DNA of 64,000 bases from Thioclava indica (lineage in GTDB: Bacteria > Pseudomonadota > Alphaproteobacteria > Rhodobacterales > Rhodobacteraceae), in NCBI RefSeq assembly GCF_000714545.1, contig NZ_AUNB01000014.1, positions 1 through 64,000 of the forward strand. Reading direction: 5' to 3'. The notes beneath the pieces were generated by a model. The model did no database searches, was not told the origin of the DNA, and saw only the letters and a list, made by a program, of their open reading frames with translations. This document shows, one piece after another, positions 46,314 through 55,884 of the stretch (position 1 is the first letter of the stretch; each line of letters opens with the position of its first letter). A program made the translations under genes and the position numbers.

Positions 46314-46344
46314 AAGTGAAAAGGCCGAGCACATGGCCCGGCCT
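46314..46344 (-). terminator. Intrinsic terminator of recA
   Basis: On the minus strand AGGCCGGGC and GCTCGGCCT (46336-46344 with 46322-46330) form a 9-bp stem with one G-U pair and a 5-base loop, followed by TTTTCACTT. It lies 25 bases after the recA stop and separates recA from alaS. Confidence 0.8.
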
Positions 46345-46369
46345 GTCTCAATCATGTTTTGCGACGAAT

Positions 46370-47437
46370 TTATTCCTCGGTCAGCGCATCATCTTCGCCC
46401 GTGTCGCCAAATTCAAGACCATGGCTGGCGCGGATCTTATCTTCGATCTCATAGGCAAGATCAGGGTGCTCGCGTAGGAAAGTTTTGGCATTTTCACGCC
46501 CCTGCCCGATCCGCTCATCACCGTAGGAGTACCAAGCACCCGATTTTTCAACAATCCCGGCCTTTACGCCCAGATCGACGAGCTCGCCCATCTTGGAAAT
46601 GCCCTCACCATACATGATGTCAAATTCGACCTGCTTGAAGGGCGGCGCCACCTTATTCTTAACAACTTTCACACGGGTCTGGTTGCCTACCACCTCATCG
46701 CGATCCTTGATCGCGCCGATGCGGCGGATATCCAGACGCACCGAGGCGTAGAATTTCAGCGCATTGCCGCCCGACGTCGTTTCAGGCGAGCCGAACATAA
46801 CCCCGATTTTCATGCGAATCTGGTTAATAAAAACCACCATGCAATTTGAGCGCCCAATCGACGCAGTCAACTTGCGCATCGCTTGACTCATCAAACGGGC
46901 CTGCGCGCCGACCGTATGGTCGCCCATATCGCCCTCAATTTCAGACTTTGGCGTCAGCGCCGCAACCGAATCGACAACGACCATGCTGACAGCGCCTGAG
47001 CGCACCAGCGTATCGACAATCTCAAGCGCCTGCTCGCCAGTATCTGGCTGCGAGATCAACAGATCTTCCAGCTCGACACCAAGTTTACGCGCGTAATGCG
47101 GATCAAGCGCATGTTCCGCATCCACAAAGGCACAAACGCCACCTTTTTTTTGTTCTTCTGCAATCGCATGCAGCGTCAGGGTCGTTTTGCCCGAGCTTTC
47201 AGGCCCGTAAATCTCAACAATCCGCCCCTTCGGCAAGCCACCGATACCAAGCGCAATGTCGAGACCAAGGGAGCCCGTCGATGTCGCTTCGATCTCGCGC
47301 GCGGGCGTGTCGCCCCCGAGCTTCATGATCGAGCCTTTACCGAATTGCCGCTCAATCTGCGCAAGCGCCGAATCCAACGCCTTTTGCTTATCCGCCTTGT
47401 TGTGTTTTTCCATCTCGAGAATTTTCGCTGCTGCCAT
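46370..47437 (-). CDS. recA: Recombinase RecA
   Basis: A 355-residue RecA, the DNA strand-exchange protein and SOS co-protease. Walker A is GPESSGKTT, and the MAW-like region and L1/L2 loops are present; the C terminus is acidic ([11 protein letters not shown]). The ATG at 47437 gives the usual N terminus [21 protein letters not shown]. An SOS box lies about 60 bases upstream (47495-47509) and an intrinsic terminator follows. Confidence 0.97.
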   Translation of the reverse strand: MAAAKILEMEKHNKADKQKALDSALAQIERQFGKGSIMKLGGDTPAREIEATSTGSLGLDIALGIGGLPKGRIVEIYGPESSGKTTLTLHAIAEEQKKGGVCAFVDAEHALDPHYARKLGVELEDLLISQPDTGEQALEIVDTLVRSGAVSMVVVDSVAALTPKSEIEGDMGDHTVGAQARLMSQAMRKLTASIGRSNCMVVFINQIRMKIGVMFGSPETTSGGNALKFYASVRLDIRRIGAIKDRDEVVGNQTRVKVVKNKVAPPFKQVEFDIMYGEGISKMGELVDLGVKAGIVEKSGAWYSYGDERIGQGRENAKTFLREHPDLAYEIEDKIRASHGLEFGDTGEDDALTEE

Positions 47438-47494
47438 TGTCCCAGTCCTTATCCCACAGACAGGATGCGGCGGCAATGCGGCCCGACGCGATCC

Positions 47495-47509
47495 GTTCAC
47501 TTTATGTTC
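47495..47509 (-). promoter_or_regulatory. LexA (SOS) box upstream of recA
   Basis: GTTC at 47495-47498 and GTTC at 47506-47509 are separated by exactly 7 bases, which is the alphaproteobacterial LexA recognition site GTTC-N7-GTTC. It lies 58 bases upstream of the recA start. A second, imperfect repeat (GAAC-N7-GAAG) is close by but not convincing. Confidence 0.8.
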
Positions 47510-47650
47510 TTGCCACCTTATGTGTACAAATGAAGAACATTGCAAGAAGTTTCTAACGACACCAGATTGTCACGACATACTTAATGAAAGGTTTACCGTT
47601 TAACCTGCAATCGGTATGGAGGGATGATTTTTACGTTCGCGAGGCATAAA

Positions 47651-48244
47651 ATGCTGATATTTTGGAAGCAAAAGCTCGTTTTTCTTGCGACGCCTAAGGC
47701 GGGATCTTCGGCAATTGAAGCCGCACTTGAGCCGCTCGCAGATGTTGCAATTCTGCGCCCCGCAGAACTCAAACATACCTCAGCGCAGGACTTCCAAGGT
47801 TACTTAGCGCCATATTTGGCGCAAAAAAGCGGCGAGGCGTTCACCACCGTCGCGTTAATGCGCCAGCCGATTGACTGGTTGCGATCTTGGTATCGCTTTC
47901 GACTACGAGACGATGATGAAGACCCGGATCATCCGATGATTGGACGCACATTCGAACAGTTTGCTCAAGATTACATCTCACCCTCTCGCCCTGCTCACGC
48001 AAATTTCTCTAGCCAGTCAGAGTTCCTGTGTGATGCCCCGGGAACATGCGCAGTGGATACGATTTTTCGATACGATCAAATTGATAGATTCGTACATTTC
48101 CTTGAAGATCAGCTTGATTTTGCGATCACTTTGCCGCGTGTGAACGTTCCTCCGGCAGTGGATGTGACGCTGTCAGAGACAACGCAGGCCGCGCTAACCC
48201 AAGCTATGAAAAGTGATTTCAAGCTGTACGAATCGTTGGGGTGA
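47651..48244 (+). CDS. Sulfotransferase-like protein
   Basis: A 197-residue protein with FLATPKAGSSAIEAAL near residue 11, similar to the 5'-phosphosulfate loop of sulfotransferases, and VALMRQPIDWLRSWYRF at about 72-88, similar to the 3'-phosphate Arg...Ser element. Related Rhodobacterales proteins are often mislabelled gamma-glutamyl kinase. The ATG at 47651 has GAGG 7 bases upstream; one nine codons earlier is also in frame. It is the only plus-strand gene among minus-strand core genes between recA and cckA. Acceptor unknown. Confidence 0.7.
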   Translation: MLIFWKQKLVFLATPKAGSSAIEAALEPLADVAILRPAELKHTSAQDFQGYLAPYLAQKSGEAFTTVALMRQPIDWLRSWYRFRLRDDDEDPDHPMIGRTFEQFAQDYISPSRPAHANFSSQSEFLCDAPGTCAVDTIFRYDQIDRFVHFLEDQLDFAITLPRVNVPPAVDVTLSETTQAALTQAMKSDFKLYESLG

Positions 48245-50557
48245 TCATCCCAATTGGTTTTGTACTGTGGCTGTTAATTCACTCAGCGAGAAGGGTTTGG
48301 GCAGGAAGACAGAGTTTTCCACCGGACAATCTCCGTTTTGGAACACGTCTTCAGCATAGCCCGACATGAAGACTGTCTTTGTGCCAGGGCGCGTTTTGAG
48401 TGCTTCGGTGACCCATGTTGGCCCATCCATCCCTGGCATAATCACGTCAGTTACAAAAATATCGACATCGAGATCAGGCGCACCCAGCATTTCCAGCGCT
48501 TCTTCAGCATTTTCCGCTTCAAGTACGCAATAGCCACGCAGTTTTAGCGCGCGCGATGCAAATGCGCGAACGGGCGCCTCATCCTCCACCAAAAGCACCG
48601 TGGCGTTGCCCTGAATGGCCATGTCAGAGGGCGCGCGAGCCCCAGACGATTTGGGAACCTCTGCGTCGCTTTGCGGCACACGGTCATGGACCGGAAGATA
48701 GATTGTAAAGCACGTCCCAGACCCTACCACGGTGTCGCAAAAGATATATCCGCCCGTCTGCTTGATAATGCCGTACGCCGTCGAAAGCCCCAGACCCGTA
48801 CCTTCACCGATGCGTTTCGTTGTGAAGAAAGGTTCGAAGATTTTTCCTAACTTGTCCGCTGCAATCCCCGTCCCCTCATCCGACACCTTGACGGCAACAT
48901 AATCGCCCTTGGGAACCGTCACGCGATCGCGCGGCACGTCTTGGATAAGGTGCAGGTTTCCAGTTTCAATTTTAATTTCTCCGCCGCCCGGCATCGCATC
49001 GCGCGCATTAACTACGAGATTCATAAGCACTTGTTCTAGCTGGCGTTTATCGGCCCGGATTGCACACAATTCAGAGTCATGTTCCAGCGTCAGAAGCACT
49101 TTTTCTCCAACCAAACGATTGAGCAAATGCGTCATGTCCGACAGCGTATCACGCAAATCAATGACCTGAGGCTTCAGCGTTTGCTTGCGCGAAAACGCCA
49201 GCAATTGGCCGACAAGAGAGGCCGCCCGATTGGCATTCTGACTAATCTGATCCAGATCGGCAAAATCGGAATCGCCTTTGTCATGGCGCAACATCAACAG
49301 ATCGCAATGTCCCGAAATGGCGGTCAGAAGATTGTTGAAATCATGCGCCACGCCACCTGCGAGCTGACCGATAGCTTGCATCTTTTGGCTTTGAACAAAC
49401 TGCGCCTCAAGGGTTTTAAGTTGGGTGGCATCTGAGAGCACCGCCATCAAACCAGCACGTCCGCCCTCGACAATGCGCGCGAGCGTTACTTGCAAGAACA
49501 CTTCTTTGTCGCCACGCCGCGCACGCAGCACTTCGGGGCGACGGTCTGCCCGCCCCTCAAGCGCGTCGGCGACCCAATCTCCGACAGGGCGACCTAGTCC
49601 TTCAAGAATTTCTGATAAATGAACATCCAGCGCCGTTTTTCCCAGCAACCCGCGTGCCGCCCGGTTGATGGCCGTGACTTCGCCATGCGCGCCAAGCTTC
49701 ATCAGCGCCACGGGCAGATTTTCAAAGCCGCCTGCATCTGTCGGTGTCTGGCCTGTCTCTATCGGCAAAAGATAGATTTCCGAACGACCACCCCCGCCAT
49801 CAATCTGCGCGACAGTCGCACGAACTTTTCCATCAGGCGTCGTAATTTCGTGGGTTTCGCCCGAGCGCAGCGGCAAATCCGTGAATATCCGCTCAAGCGT
49901 GCGCATCCGTTCCCCGACGAGACGGCGCATCGTCTCGTTCATGAATAGAATCGTGCCATTCTCGGAAGCTGTCAGCATTGGCAGGCTAATCGTTTCCGCA
50001 CCACGCCCCCCGATAGGGCGCTCTGCCATATCCTCGAGACGCCACAAAAAGCCATCGTCCCCGATTTGATGGACCGACAAACGCACATGGCCGCGCCGCG
50101 TCACCAGATCCTCGCGCGCCGCGCCCAAGGCTGATGCCTTGCTTTGTAAGCGGCGCAAAACTGTCGCGGGATTAGCAAACAATTCCCCCAGAGAGCGCGC
50201 CAAAACCTGCCCCCCGCGTGAGCCGAACCGCTCTAGAGCGGCACGGTTTTGAAACCCGATTTCGCCATCTGCATCCGTTGTGAACGAAGGCGACGCATCA
50301 TGGGCGATAAACTCTGAAATCAGACGATGCATCCGGGTTTGGCGGCTGCGTTGATAGAGACACGCAACCCGTGTTGCGCCCGCGACAACGAACAATGTGC
50401 CAGAGGTGGAAAACATCGCCCACATCGTCAGGCGATCTGGCACCAACACCCCAATCCCCGCCGCGATGACCGCCGCAAAAGCCAGATAAATTCCGCCCGG
50501 CGCAAGGAGCGCCATCGTGCGGGTCATCGGCTGCAATGTCACATTACTATTCGCCAC
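48245..50557 (-). CDS. cckA: Cell-cycle hybrid histidine kinase CckA
   Basis: A 770-residue hybrid kinase. Two N-terminal membrane segments (about 15-36 and 45-65) are followed by PAS-like regions, the H-box GQLAGGVAHDFNNLLTAISGHCDLLM, N/G boxes (MNLVVNARDAMPGGG, GTGLGLSTAYGI) and a C-terminal receiver (VLLVEDEAPVRAF, phospho-Asp in VTDVIMPGMDG). It feeds phosphate to ChpT and CtrA. The GTG at 50557 has GAGGA 8 bases upstream, while the in-frame ATG 14 codons earlier (50599) lacks a ribosome site, so I prefer GTG. Confidence 0.93.
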   Translation of the reverse strand: MANSNVTLQPMTRTMALLAPGGIYLAFAAVIAAGIGVLVPDRLTMWAMFSTSGTLFVVAGATRVACLYQRSRQTRMHRLISEFIAHDASPSFTTDADGEIGFQNRAALERFGSRGGQVLARSLGELFANPATVLRRLQSKASALGAAREDLVTRRGHVRLSVHQIGDDGFLWRLEDMAERPIGGRGAETISLPMLTASENGTILFMNETMRRLVGERMRTLERIFTDLPLRSGETHEITTPDGKVRATVAQIDGGGGRSEIYLLPIETGQTPTDAGGFENLPVALMKLGAHGEVTAINRAARGLLGKTALDVHLSEILEGLGRPVGDWVADALEGRADRRPEVLRARRGDKEVFLQVTLARIVEGGRAGLMAVLSDATQLKTLEAQFVQSQKMQAIGQLAGGVAHDFNNLLTAISGHCDLLMLRHDKGDSDFADLDQISQNANRAASLVGQLLAFSRKQTLKPQVIDLRDTLSDMTHLLNRLVGEKVLLTLEHDSELCAIRADKRQLEQVLMNLVVNARDAMPGGGEIKIETGNLHLIQDVPRDRVTVPKGDYVAVKVSDEGTGIAADKLGKIFEPFFTTKRIGEGTGLGLSTAYGIIKQTGGYIFCDTVVGSGTCFTIYLPVHDRVPQSDAEVPKSSGARAPSDMAIQGNATVLLVEDEAPVRAFASRALKLRGYCVLEAENAEEALEMLGAPDLDVDIFVTDVIMPGMDGPTWVTEALKTRPGTKTVFMSGYAEDVFQNGDCPVENSVFLPKPFSLSELTATVQNQLG

Positions 50558-50666
50558 GCAGGAAATCCTCTCAGAATCGTCCTTACTATATGCGGGCATA
50601 AAGGATTAAAGCCGCATTAACGGCCATAAAAACACAACCTTTGATTGAGTCAATCTAAGAGAAATT

Positions 50667-51839
50667 TTATCGAGCGCCCTGACTCCGACGCAGCACAGCC
50701 GCAAAAAATCCGTCCCCGCCAGACTGCGGCGAAAATCGACGCGCGATCTCCACGGACCAGCCATAATCAGCGATTTTATTAAGCTGATCTTCATTTTCCG
50801 CCTGTAACACGGAACATGTCATATACGCCAACGCCCCTTCCGGCGCGACCAAATCCGCGGCCGCCATCAAGATCTGAGCCTGTAGCGCGCAAAGCTCAGA
50901 CAAGCGCGCGGGATCAAGACGCCATTTCGCCTCTGGCGTGCGCCGCCATGTGCCCGAACCCGAACAGGGCGCATCGACCAAAACGACGTCATAGCCTGCC
51001 CCCGGATCACCGGGCGGACGTTGTGTTATGCGCGCACCGGCGCGCTTCGCGCGAGCGGGCAAATCGCGCATTCGGCCCGGATCGGCGTCATGTGCAAAAA
51101 TCCGGGCTTGCGGACAGGCGGCGGCTATTGCCAAGGCCTTGCCGCCCCCGCCCGCGCAATAATCAAGCACGCGGTCACCGGGTGCCAAAGGTAACAACGC
51201 TGCAGCAGCCTGCGACGAGGCATCTTGCAGCTCGACCAAACCATTTAAATAGGCCTGCGAGCGCTGGATCAAACGCGCGCCTTGGGTTACCTCAAGCGCC
51301 GTTTCAGCCAAGACATGGGGTTGAGCGATAATGCCTTCGCCTGCAAGGGCGGTTTGTGCCTGATCGCGCGTGCCATGCGCTAGGTTCACGCGCAGAAAAA
51401 CCGGCGCGCGCGCACGCATCGCTTGCGAAATCGCAGGGTAATCAGCGCCCAAATCGGCCTGCAAAATCGGCCGCAGCCATGCGGGCCAGTCAAGCGCTGC
51501 GATATTCTCGGGTGCGGCGGCCTCAAAGGCGGCGCGCTCGGTGTCAGTGAGGGGCTGCGGCGCATAGCCCTCACCTGTAAAAAGCGCATCAGGATCAATC
51601 AGTTGTGCGCGCATCATGCCCAGCATCAGCGCGCGGCCCTGCTCCCCTCCGCCAAGCGCTGCGAACGAGCCACGGCAGCGCAGCGCATCGAAGACGTGAT
51701 CACGGATTGCGGCGCGATCCTTAGAACCTGCATAGCGGTTTGTACGCGCCCAATTGGTTAACGCGCGCTCTGCCGGGTCACCTGATGCGATGCGATCCAA
51801 CAGTGAAATCGCTGCGGCGATGCGGGCGGCCGGGGTCAT
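50667..51839 (-). CDS. rsmB: 16S rRNA (cytosine-C5) methyltransferase, RsmB/NOP2 family
   Basis: A 390-residue m5C methyltransferase. The N-terminal NusB-like RNA-binding helices (about 1-70) precede the catalytic domain with the SAM site DYCAGGGGKALAIAA, the motif IV Cys in VDAPCSGSGTWRR and the motif VI nucleophile Cys in MTCSVLQAENE. It modifies a cytosine of 16S rRNA. It precedes cckA in the same direction with a 109-base gap. Confidence 0.85.
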   Translation of the reverse strand: MTPAARIAAAISLLDRIASGDPAERALTNWARTNRYAGSKDRAAIRDHVFDALRCRGSFAALGGGEQGRALMLGMMRAQLIDPDALFTGEGYAPQPLTDTERAAFEAAAPENIAALDWPAWLRPILQADLGADYPAISQAMRARAPVFLRVNLAHGTRDQAQTALAGEGIIAQPHVLAETALEVTQGARLIQRSQAYLNGLVELQDASSQAAAALLPLAPGDRVLDYCAGGGGKALAIAAACPQARIFAHDADPGRMRDLPARAKRAGARITQRPPGDPGAGYDVVLVDAPCSGSGTWRRTPEAKWRLDPARLSELCALQAQILMAAADLVAPEGALAYMTCSVLQAENEDQLNKIADYGWSVEIARRFSPQSGGDGFFAAVLRRSQGAR

Positions 51840-52005
51840 CTGCGCACCTGACAGGAAAGCACTTTATGTCTATTTTCCATAATCTTGCATTCCATTCCTC
51901 AAGCAATTCGCAGAGCGTTTCGGCCGCACCCTTATCGCGTGCTATTCACGATAAACCCCTAAATTTCAAGGCGTTTCAGCTTACTCATCATGATGCGCCA
52001 GTGCC

Positions 52006-52665
52006 CTATCCTTGCTCCAACCGCGCCTGACACCCAGCAGCGCAAAACGCCACCAGCCCGTCAATCGTAACTTGCGCCCCTGCCGCCTCTGACAAAGCCG
52101 ACACGCGCCATTGCGCTGTCAGGAACGCCAAAAGTGCCGCGACCGAATAGACAAAGGCCTCGGCCGCCTGCGCGCGCCCCGCCTGCGGGTACAGCCCCGC
52201 GATTTCGTCGATGAAACGTTGCGCGGTCGGGTCAAACAGCTCGGCCGAAATCTTGGCCCATGCGGGATCGGCAGAGACCATTGCCACAAGGCGCGCATAG
52301 GCCAGCCATTGCGCATCCCCGCCCTCGGCCTTTTCCAGATAGGGCTGAAAAAAGCAACGCAGGATTGCACTTAGCGTCAACGCCCCATCTGATTTCGCCT
52401 GCTCGAGTGCGGCCAGTCGCAGCCGCGACAGTGCCTCGGCGCGCCGCTCGACCACCTCACGAAACAGCGCCTCTTTACCGCCCCCGTGATGATGCACCAG
52501 ACCTAAGGGCGCCTCGGCGGCAGCGGCAATGTCGCGCACCTTCGCCCCTTCGAATCCATCGCGCGCAAAAACCACTTCTGCGGCATCGAGAATTCGTGAA
52601 CGACTCGCGAGGGATCGCTTGGATGGCGCCCTAAGTCTTTGCTTTTTCTCTTTTTTAACTGTCAT
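52006..52665 (-). CDS. TetR-family transcriptional regulator
   Basis: A 219-residue repressor. The N-terminal helix-turn-helix is SRSRILDAAEVVFARDGFEGAKVRDIAAAAEAPLGLVHHHGGGKEALFREVV, preceded by a Lys/Arg-rich start. The rest is the helical ligand-binding domain. I use the ATG at 52665; the GTG just before it is also in frame. It is divergent from the monooxygenase operon with a 65-base gap holding a perfect palindrome, so it likely represses that operon and itself until a substrate binds. Confidence 0.92.
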   Translation of the reverse strand: MTVKKEKKQRLRAPSKRSLASRSRILDAAEVVFARDGFEGAKVRDIAAAAEAPLGLVHHHGGGKEALFREVVERRAEALSRLRLAALEQAKSDGALTLSAILRCFFQPYLEKAEGGDAQWLAYARLVAMVSADPAWAKISAELFDPTAQRFIDEIAGLYPQAGRAQAAEAFVYSVAALLAFLTAQWRVSALSEAAGAQVTIDGLVAFCAAGCQARLEQG

Positions 52666-52685
52666 CACGCAGGGGCTTGCTTATT

Positions 52686-52701
52686 TTGAACATTCGTTCA
52701 A
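52686..52701. promoter_or_regulatory. Palindromic TetR-type operator
   Basis: TTGAACATTCGTTCAA is an inverted repeat with 6-bp perfect arms and a 4-base centre. It lies midway between the divergent TetR gene and the monooxygenase gene (starts at 52665 and 52731), where a repressor could block both promoters. Confidence 0.7.
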
Positions 52702-52730
52702 TTTAAGAGATCTCTGGGAGGAGATATAGC

Positions 52731-54050
52731 ATGACAGACACGCGGGGCAAATTCGCCCTTATCGGCGCGGGCCCCATGGGTCTGGCCGCAGCCAAGGTAT
52801 TGCGCGAACAGGGAGTCGCGTTTCAAGGCTTTGAGGTGCACAGCGATGTGGGCGGGCTTTGGGATATCGAGGGGCCGCTTTCGACGATGTATCAAAGCGC
52901 GCATCTGATTTCGTCCAAGCGGATGACGGAATTTACCGATTTCCCGATGCGCGAGGAGGTGGCGGAATACCCCAGCCACCGCGAGATGGCGCGCTATTTC
53001 CGCGACTTCGCCGATCATTTCGATCTGCGCCGGTTTTACCATTTCGGCGCGCAGGTCACGCGGGCCGAGCCTCTGGGCGGCGATGGCGAGGGTTGGCGCA
53101 TTCACTGGCGCGATGCGAGCGGCGAGCATGAGGAGGTGTTCGCCGGGCTGCTGATCGCCAATGGCACGCTGAGCGAGCCGAACATGCCCGAGTTTCCCGG
53201 CAACTTCGCGGGCGAGTTGATCCATTCCTCGGCCTATCGCGACCCCGAGCAATTCAAGGGCAAGCGCGTGTTGGTGGTGGGCGCGGGGAATTCGGGTTGC
53301 GACATCGCGGTGGATGCGATCCATCACGGGACCAGCTGCGATCTGTCGGTGCGGCGCGGCTATTATTTCGTGCCCAAATACGTCTTTGGCAAACCCGCCG
53401 ATACGATGGGCGGGGCTATCCGTTTGCCGATGTGGCTCAAGCGGCGGATTGATGGCACGATCCTGAAATGGTTTGTCGGCGACCCCACGAAATACGGCTT
53501 CCCCAAGCCCGATTATAAACTCTATCAAAGCCATCCTGTGGTGAATTCGTTGGTGCTGTTTCACGCCGGGCACGGTGATCTGAACGTGCGCCCCGATATT
53601 GCGCGCCTTGAGGGCCATACGGTGCATTTCAAAGACGGCACGCAGGCCGATTACGACATGATCCTCGCGGCAACCGGCTACAAACTGCACTACCCGTTCA
53701 TCGACCCAAAGTTGCTGAACTGGCAGGGCGATGCACCCCATCTGTATCTCAACGCGATGCATCCCGAGCGCGACGATATCTTTGTGCTGGGCATGCTTGA
53801 GGCCAGCGGGCTTGGCTGGCAGGGCCGTCATGAGCAAGCCGAGATGGTCGCGCGCTACATTCGCGGTCTGCGTGAGGGCGCAGAGGCGGCAAAGAAACTG
53901 CACGCCGAAAAAGCGCGCGGGTTTGAGCGCGCCACCGGTGGCATGGCCTATCTCAACCTCGCCCGCATGGCCTACTACGTCGACAAAGCGACATACCGGC
54001 GCGCCGTCACCGGCTGGATCAAGGCCCTTGGCAAGGGAGGCGCGGCATGA
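52731..54050 (+). CDS. Flavin-containing monooxygenase (FMO)
   Basis: A 439-residue flavoprotein of the FMO/Baeyer-Villiger group. The FAD motif is GAGPMG (12-17), the NADPH motif is GAGNSG in LVVGAGNSGCDIA, and YRDPEQFKGKRVLVVG is typical; the C-terminal ATGYKLHYPFID is the ATG motif. The strict FMO fingerprint FxGxxxHxxxF/W appears as FPGNFAGELIHSSAYRDP. GGAGGAG lies 7 bases upstream. It is the first gene of a four-gene operon with 4-base overlaps and is divergent from TetR. Confidence 0.9.
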   Translation: MTDTRGKFALIGAGPMGLAAAKVLREQGVAFQGFEVHSDVGGLWDIEGPLSTMYQSAHLISSKRMTEFTDFPMREEVAEYPSHREMARYFRDFADHFDLRRFYHFGAQVTRAEPLGGDGEGWRIHWRDASGEHEEVFAGLLIANGTLSEPNMPEFPGNFAGELIHSSAYRDPEQFKGKRVLVVGAGNSGCDIAVDAIHHGTSCDLSVRRGYYFVPKYVFGKPADTMGGAIRLPMWLKRRIDGTILKWFVGDPTKYGFPKPDYKLYQSHPVVNSLVLFHAGHGDLNVRPDIARLEGHTVHFKDGTQADYDMILAATGYKLHYPFIDPKLLNWQGDAPHLYLNAMHPERDDIFVLGMLEASGLGWQGRHEQAEMVARYIRGLREGAEAAKKLHAEKARGFERATGGMAYLNLARMAYYVDKATYRRAVTGWIKALGKGGAA

Positions 54051-54949
54051 CCGGGCTTGATGCGATCCATCTGAATTTCAGCCCCGCTTCGTTGCACTTG
54101 CTCAATGCGATCCTTGGCATCGTGATGTTCTCCGTCGCGATAGATCTGGCACCGCGCGATTTTCGTGCGCTGCTGGCGCGCCCGAAATCGCTGATCGTGG
54201 GGTTTGCCTCGCAGTTCTTCGTGTTGCCGGCGCTGACATTTGCACTGGTCAGCGTGATGCAGCCGCGCCCCTCGATTGCGTTGGGGTTGATCCTTGTGGC
54301 GGCCTGTCCCGGTGGCAATGTGTCGAACTTTTTCACCCATCGCGCGGGCGGCAATACCGCGCTGTCGGTGTCGCTCACGGCGTTTTCGACGGCCGCCGCG
54401 ATTGTGCTGACACCCTTGAACATCGCCTTTTGGGGCAGCCTCTATGGCCCGACCCGCGCGCTGCTGCATGAAACCTCAATCGACCCTGTGCAAGTGGCGA
54501 TCACCGTCGTCGTTATGCTGTTGCTGCCGCTGCTGGCGGGGATCGCGCTGAACCAAGCGCGCCCCGATATTACCGCACGGTTGCGTGGGCCGCTGAAATG
54601 GGTGTCGATGGGGATATTCTTGGCGTTTGTTCTGCTCTCGCTCGCCGCGAACTGGTCCTATTTCCTGCAATTTGTCGGGCTGATTGCTGGGTTGGTTGTG
54701 CTTCATAACGCACTGGCTTTTGCGGGGGGCTATGGCATGGCGACGCTGGCGGGGCTGTCGCCCTATGATCGCCGCTCCGTCACAATCGAGACGGGGATTC
54801 AGAATTCCGGCCTTGGTTTGGTGCTGATCTTTGCGTTCTTCGGAGGGCTTGGCGGCATGGCCATCGTCGCCGCCTTCTGGGGCATCTGGCACATCATCGC
54901 AGGATTTACCCTGTCCACCCTCATGGTGCGCAAGGAGGCCGCACGATGA
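54047..54949 (+). CDS. Bile acid:sodium symporter family (BASS) transporter
   Basis: A 300-residue membrane protein with about nine to ten hydrophobic segments. The GNVSNFFTHRAGGNTALSVSLTAFSTAAAIVLTPLN region and TIETGIQNSGLGLVLIFAFF match the discontinuous helices and Na+-site stretches of BASS/SBF transporters (ASBT-like). The ATG overlaps the monooxygenase stop. Being between an oxygenase and two dehydrogenases, it probably imports the substrate, which may be an organic anion or steroid-like acid; the substrate is inference. Confidence 0.9.
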   Translation: MTGLDAIHLNFSPASLHLLNAILGIVMFSVAIDLAPRDFRALLARPKSLIVGFASQFFVLPALTFALVSVMQPRPSIALGLILVAACPGGNVSNFFTHRAGGNTALSVSLTAFSTAAAIVLTPLNIAFWGSLYGPTRALLHETSIDPVQVAITVVVMLLLPLLAGIALNQARPDITARLRGPLKWVSMGIFLAFVLLSLAANWSYFLQFVGLIAGLVVLHNALAFAGGYGMATLAGLSPYDRRSVTIETGIQNSGLGLVLIFAFFGGLGGMAIVAAFWGIWHIIAGFTLSTLMVRKEAAR

Positions 54950-55884
54950 CGAAGATCCTGATAACCGGCGCGGGTGGCATGATCGGACGCGCGCTGATGG
55001 CACAACTGGCGGGCGGCGCGCATGAGGTGATCGCAACCGATCTCAAGGCGCCCGCGGATCTGCCCGAAGCGGTGCGTTTCGTGGCTCTTGATGTGACCAC
55101 CGACGCCCCTGCCCGCGTGATCGCCGCCGAGCGTCCCGAGGTGATCGTGCATCTCGCCTCTATCGTGACACCCGGTCCGGGCATGGGGCGCGATCTGGCT
55201 CATGCGGTCGATGTTGAAGGCTCGCGCAAGGTGTTGGAGGCCGCGCTTGCAAATGGTGTGCGCCGCCTTGTCGTGACCTCGTCGGGCGCCGCCTATGGCT
55301 ATCACGCCGACAACCCCGTGCCGCTGCGCGAAGATGATGCGCTGCGGGGCAATGTCGCGTTTGCCTATGCCGATCACAAGCGTCAGGTTGAGGAAATGCT
55401 GGCACAGGCCCGTGCCGCGCACCCGGCGCTGGAACAGGTCGTGTTGCGGGTCGGCACGGTGCTGGGGGCTGGCACCGACAACCAGATCACCGCTCTATTT
55501 CGCAAGCCCCGCCTGCTCGCGATCCGGGGCGCGGATAGCCCGTTCGTCTTTATCTGGACCCATGATCTGGCACGCATTTTGCAGCGCGCGGCCACTGACG
55601 GGCCGGCGGGGATTTACAACGTGGCGGGCGATGGTGCGCTTGGGGTGCGCGACCTCGCACGGCGCTTGGGCAAACCCGTGCGCACCCTACCCGCGGGTCT
55701 AATTAAGACGGCTTTGGCGCTGGCCCATCCGCTACGGCTTAGCCGCTATGGGCCTGAGCAGGTACGGTTTTTGCAATATCGTCCGGTGCTGGCTAATGAT
55801 GCGCTGAAACGCGATTTCGGCTACACGCCCGAACTCAGCAGCGCCGAGGTGTTCGACCTGTGGTGTCGTGAGGCGGGGCTATGA
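54946..55884 (+). CDS. NAD-dependent epimerase/dehydratase (extended SDR)
   Basis: A 312-residue extended short-chain dehydrogenase. The nucleotide motif is TGAGGMIG (Gly8, Gly11, Gly14); the catalytic region is VVTSSGAAYG with YADHK as the YxxxK motif. It resembles NAD-dependent epimerases, hydroxysteroid dehydrogenases or dihydroflavonol-reductase-like enzymes. It overlaps both neighbours by 4 bases. In the operon it probably oxidises or reduces an alcohol formed after the monooxygenase step. Confidence 0.88.
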   Translation: MTKILITGAGGMIGRALMAQLAGGAHEVIATDLKAPADLPEAVRFVALDVTTDAPARVIAAERPEVIVHLASIVTPGPGMGRDLAHAVDVEGSRKVLEAALANGVRRLVVTSSGAAYGYHADNPVPLREDDALRGNVAFAYADHKRQVEEMLAQARAAHPALEQVVLRVGTVLGAGTDNQITALFRKPRLLAIRGADSPFVFIWTHDLARILQRAATDGPAGIYNVAGDGALGVRDLARRLGKPVRTLPAGLIKTALALAHPLRLSRYGPEQVRFLQYRPVLANDALKRDFGYTPELSSAEVFDLWCREAGL

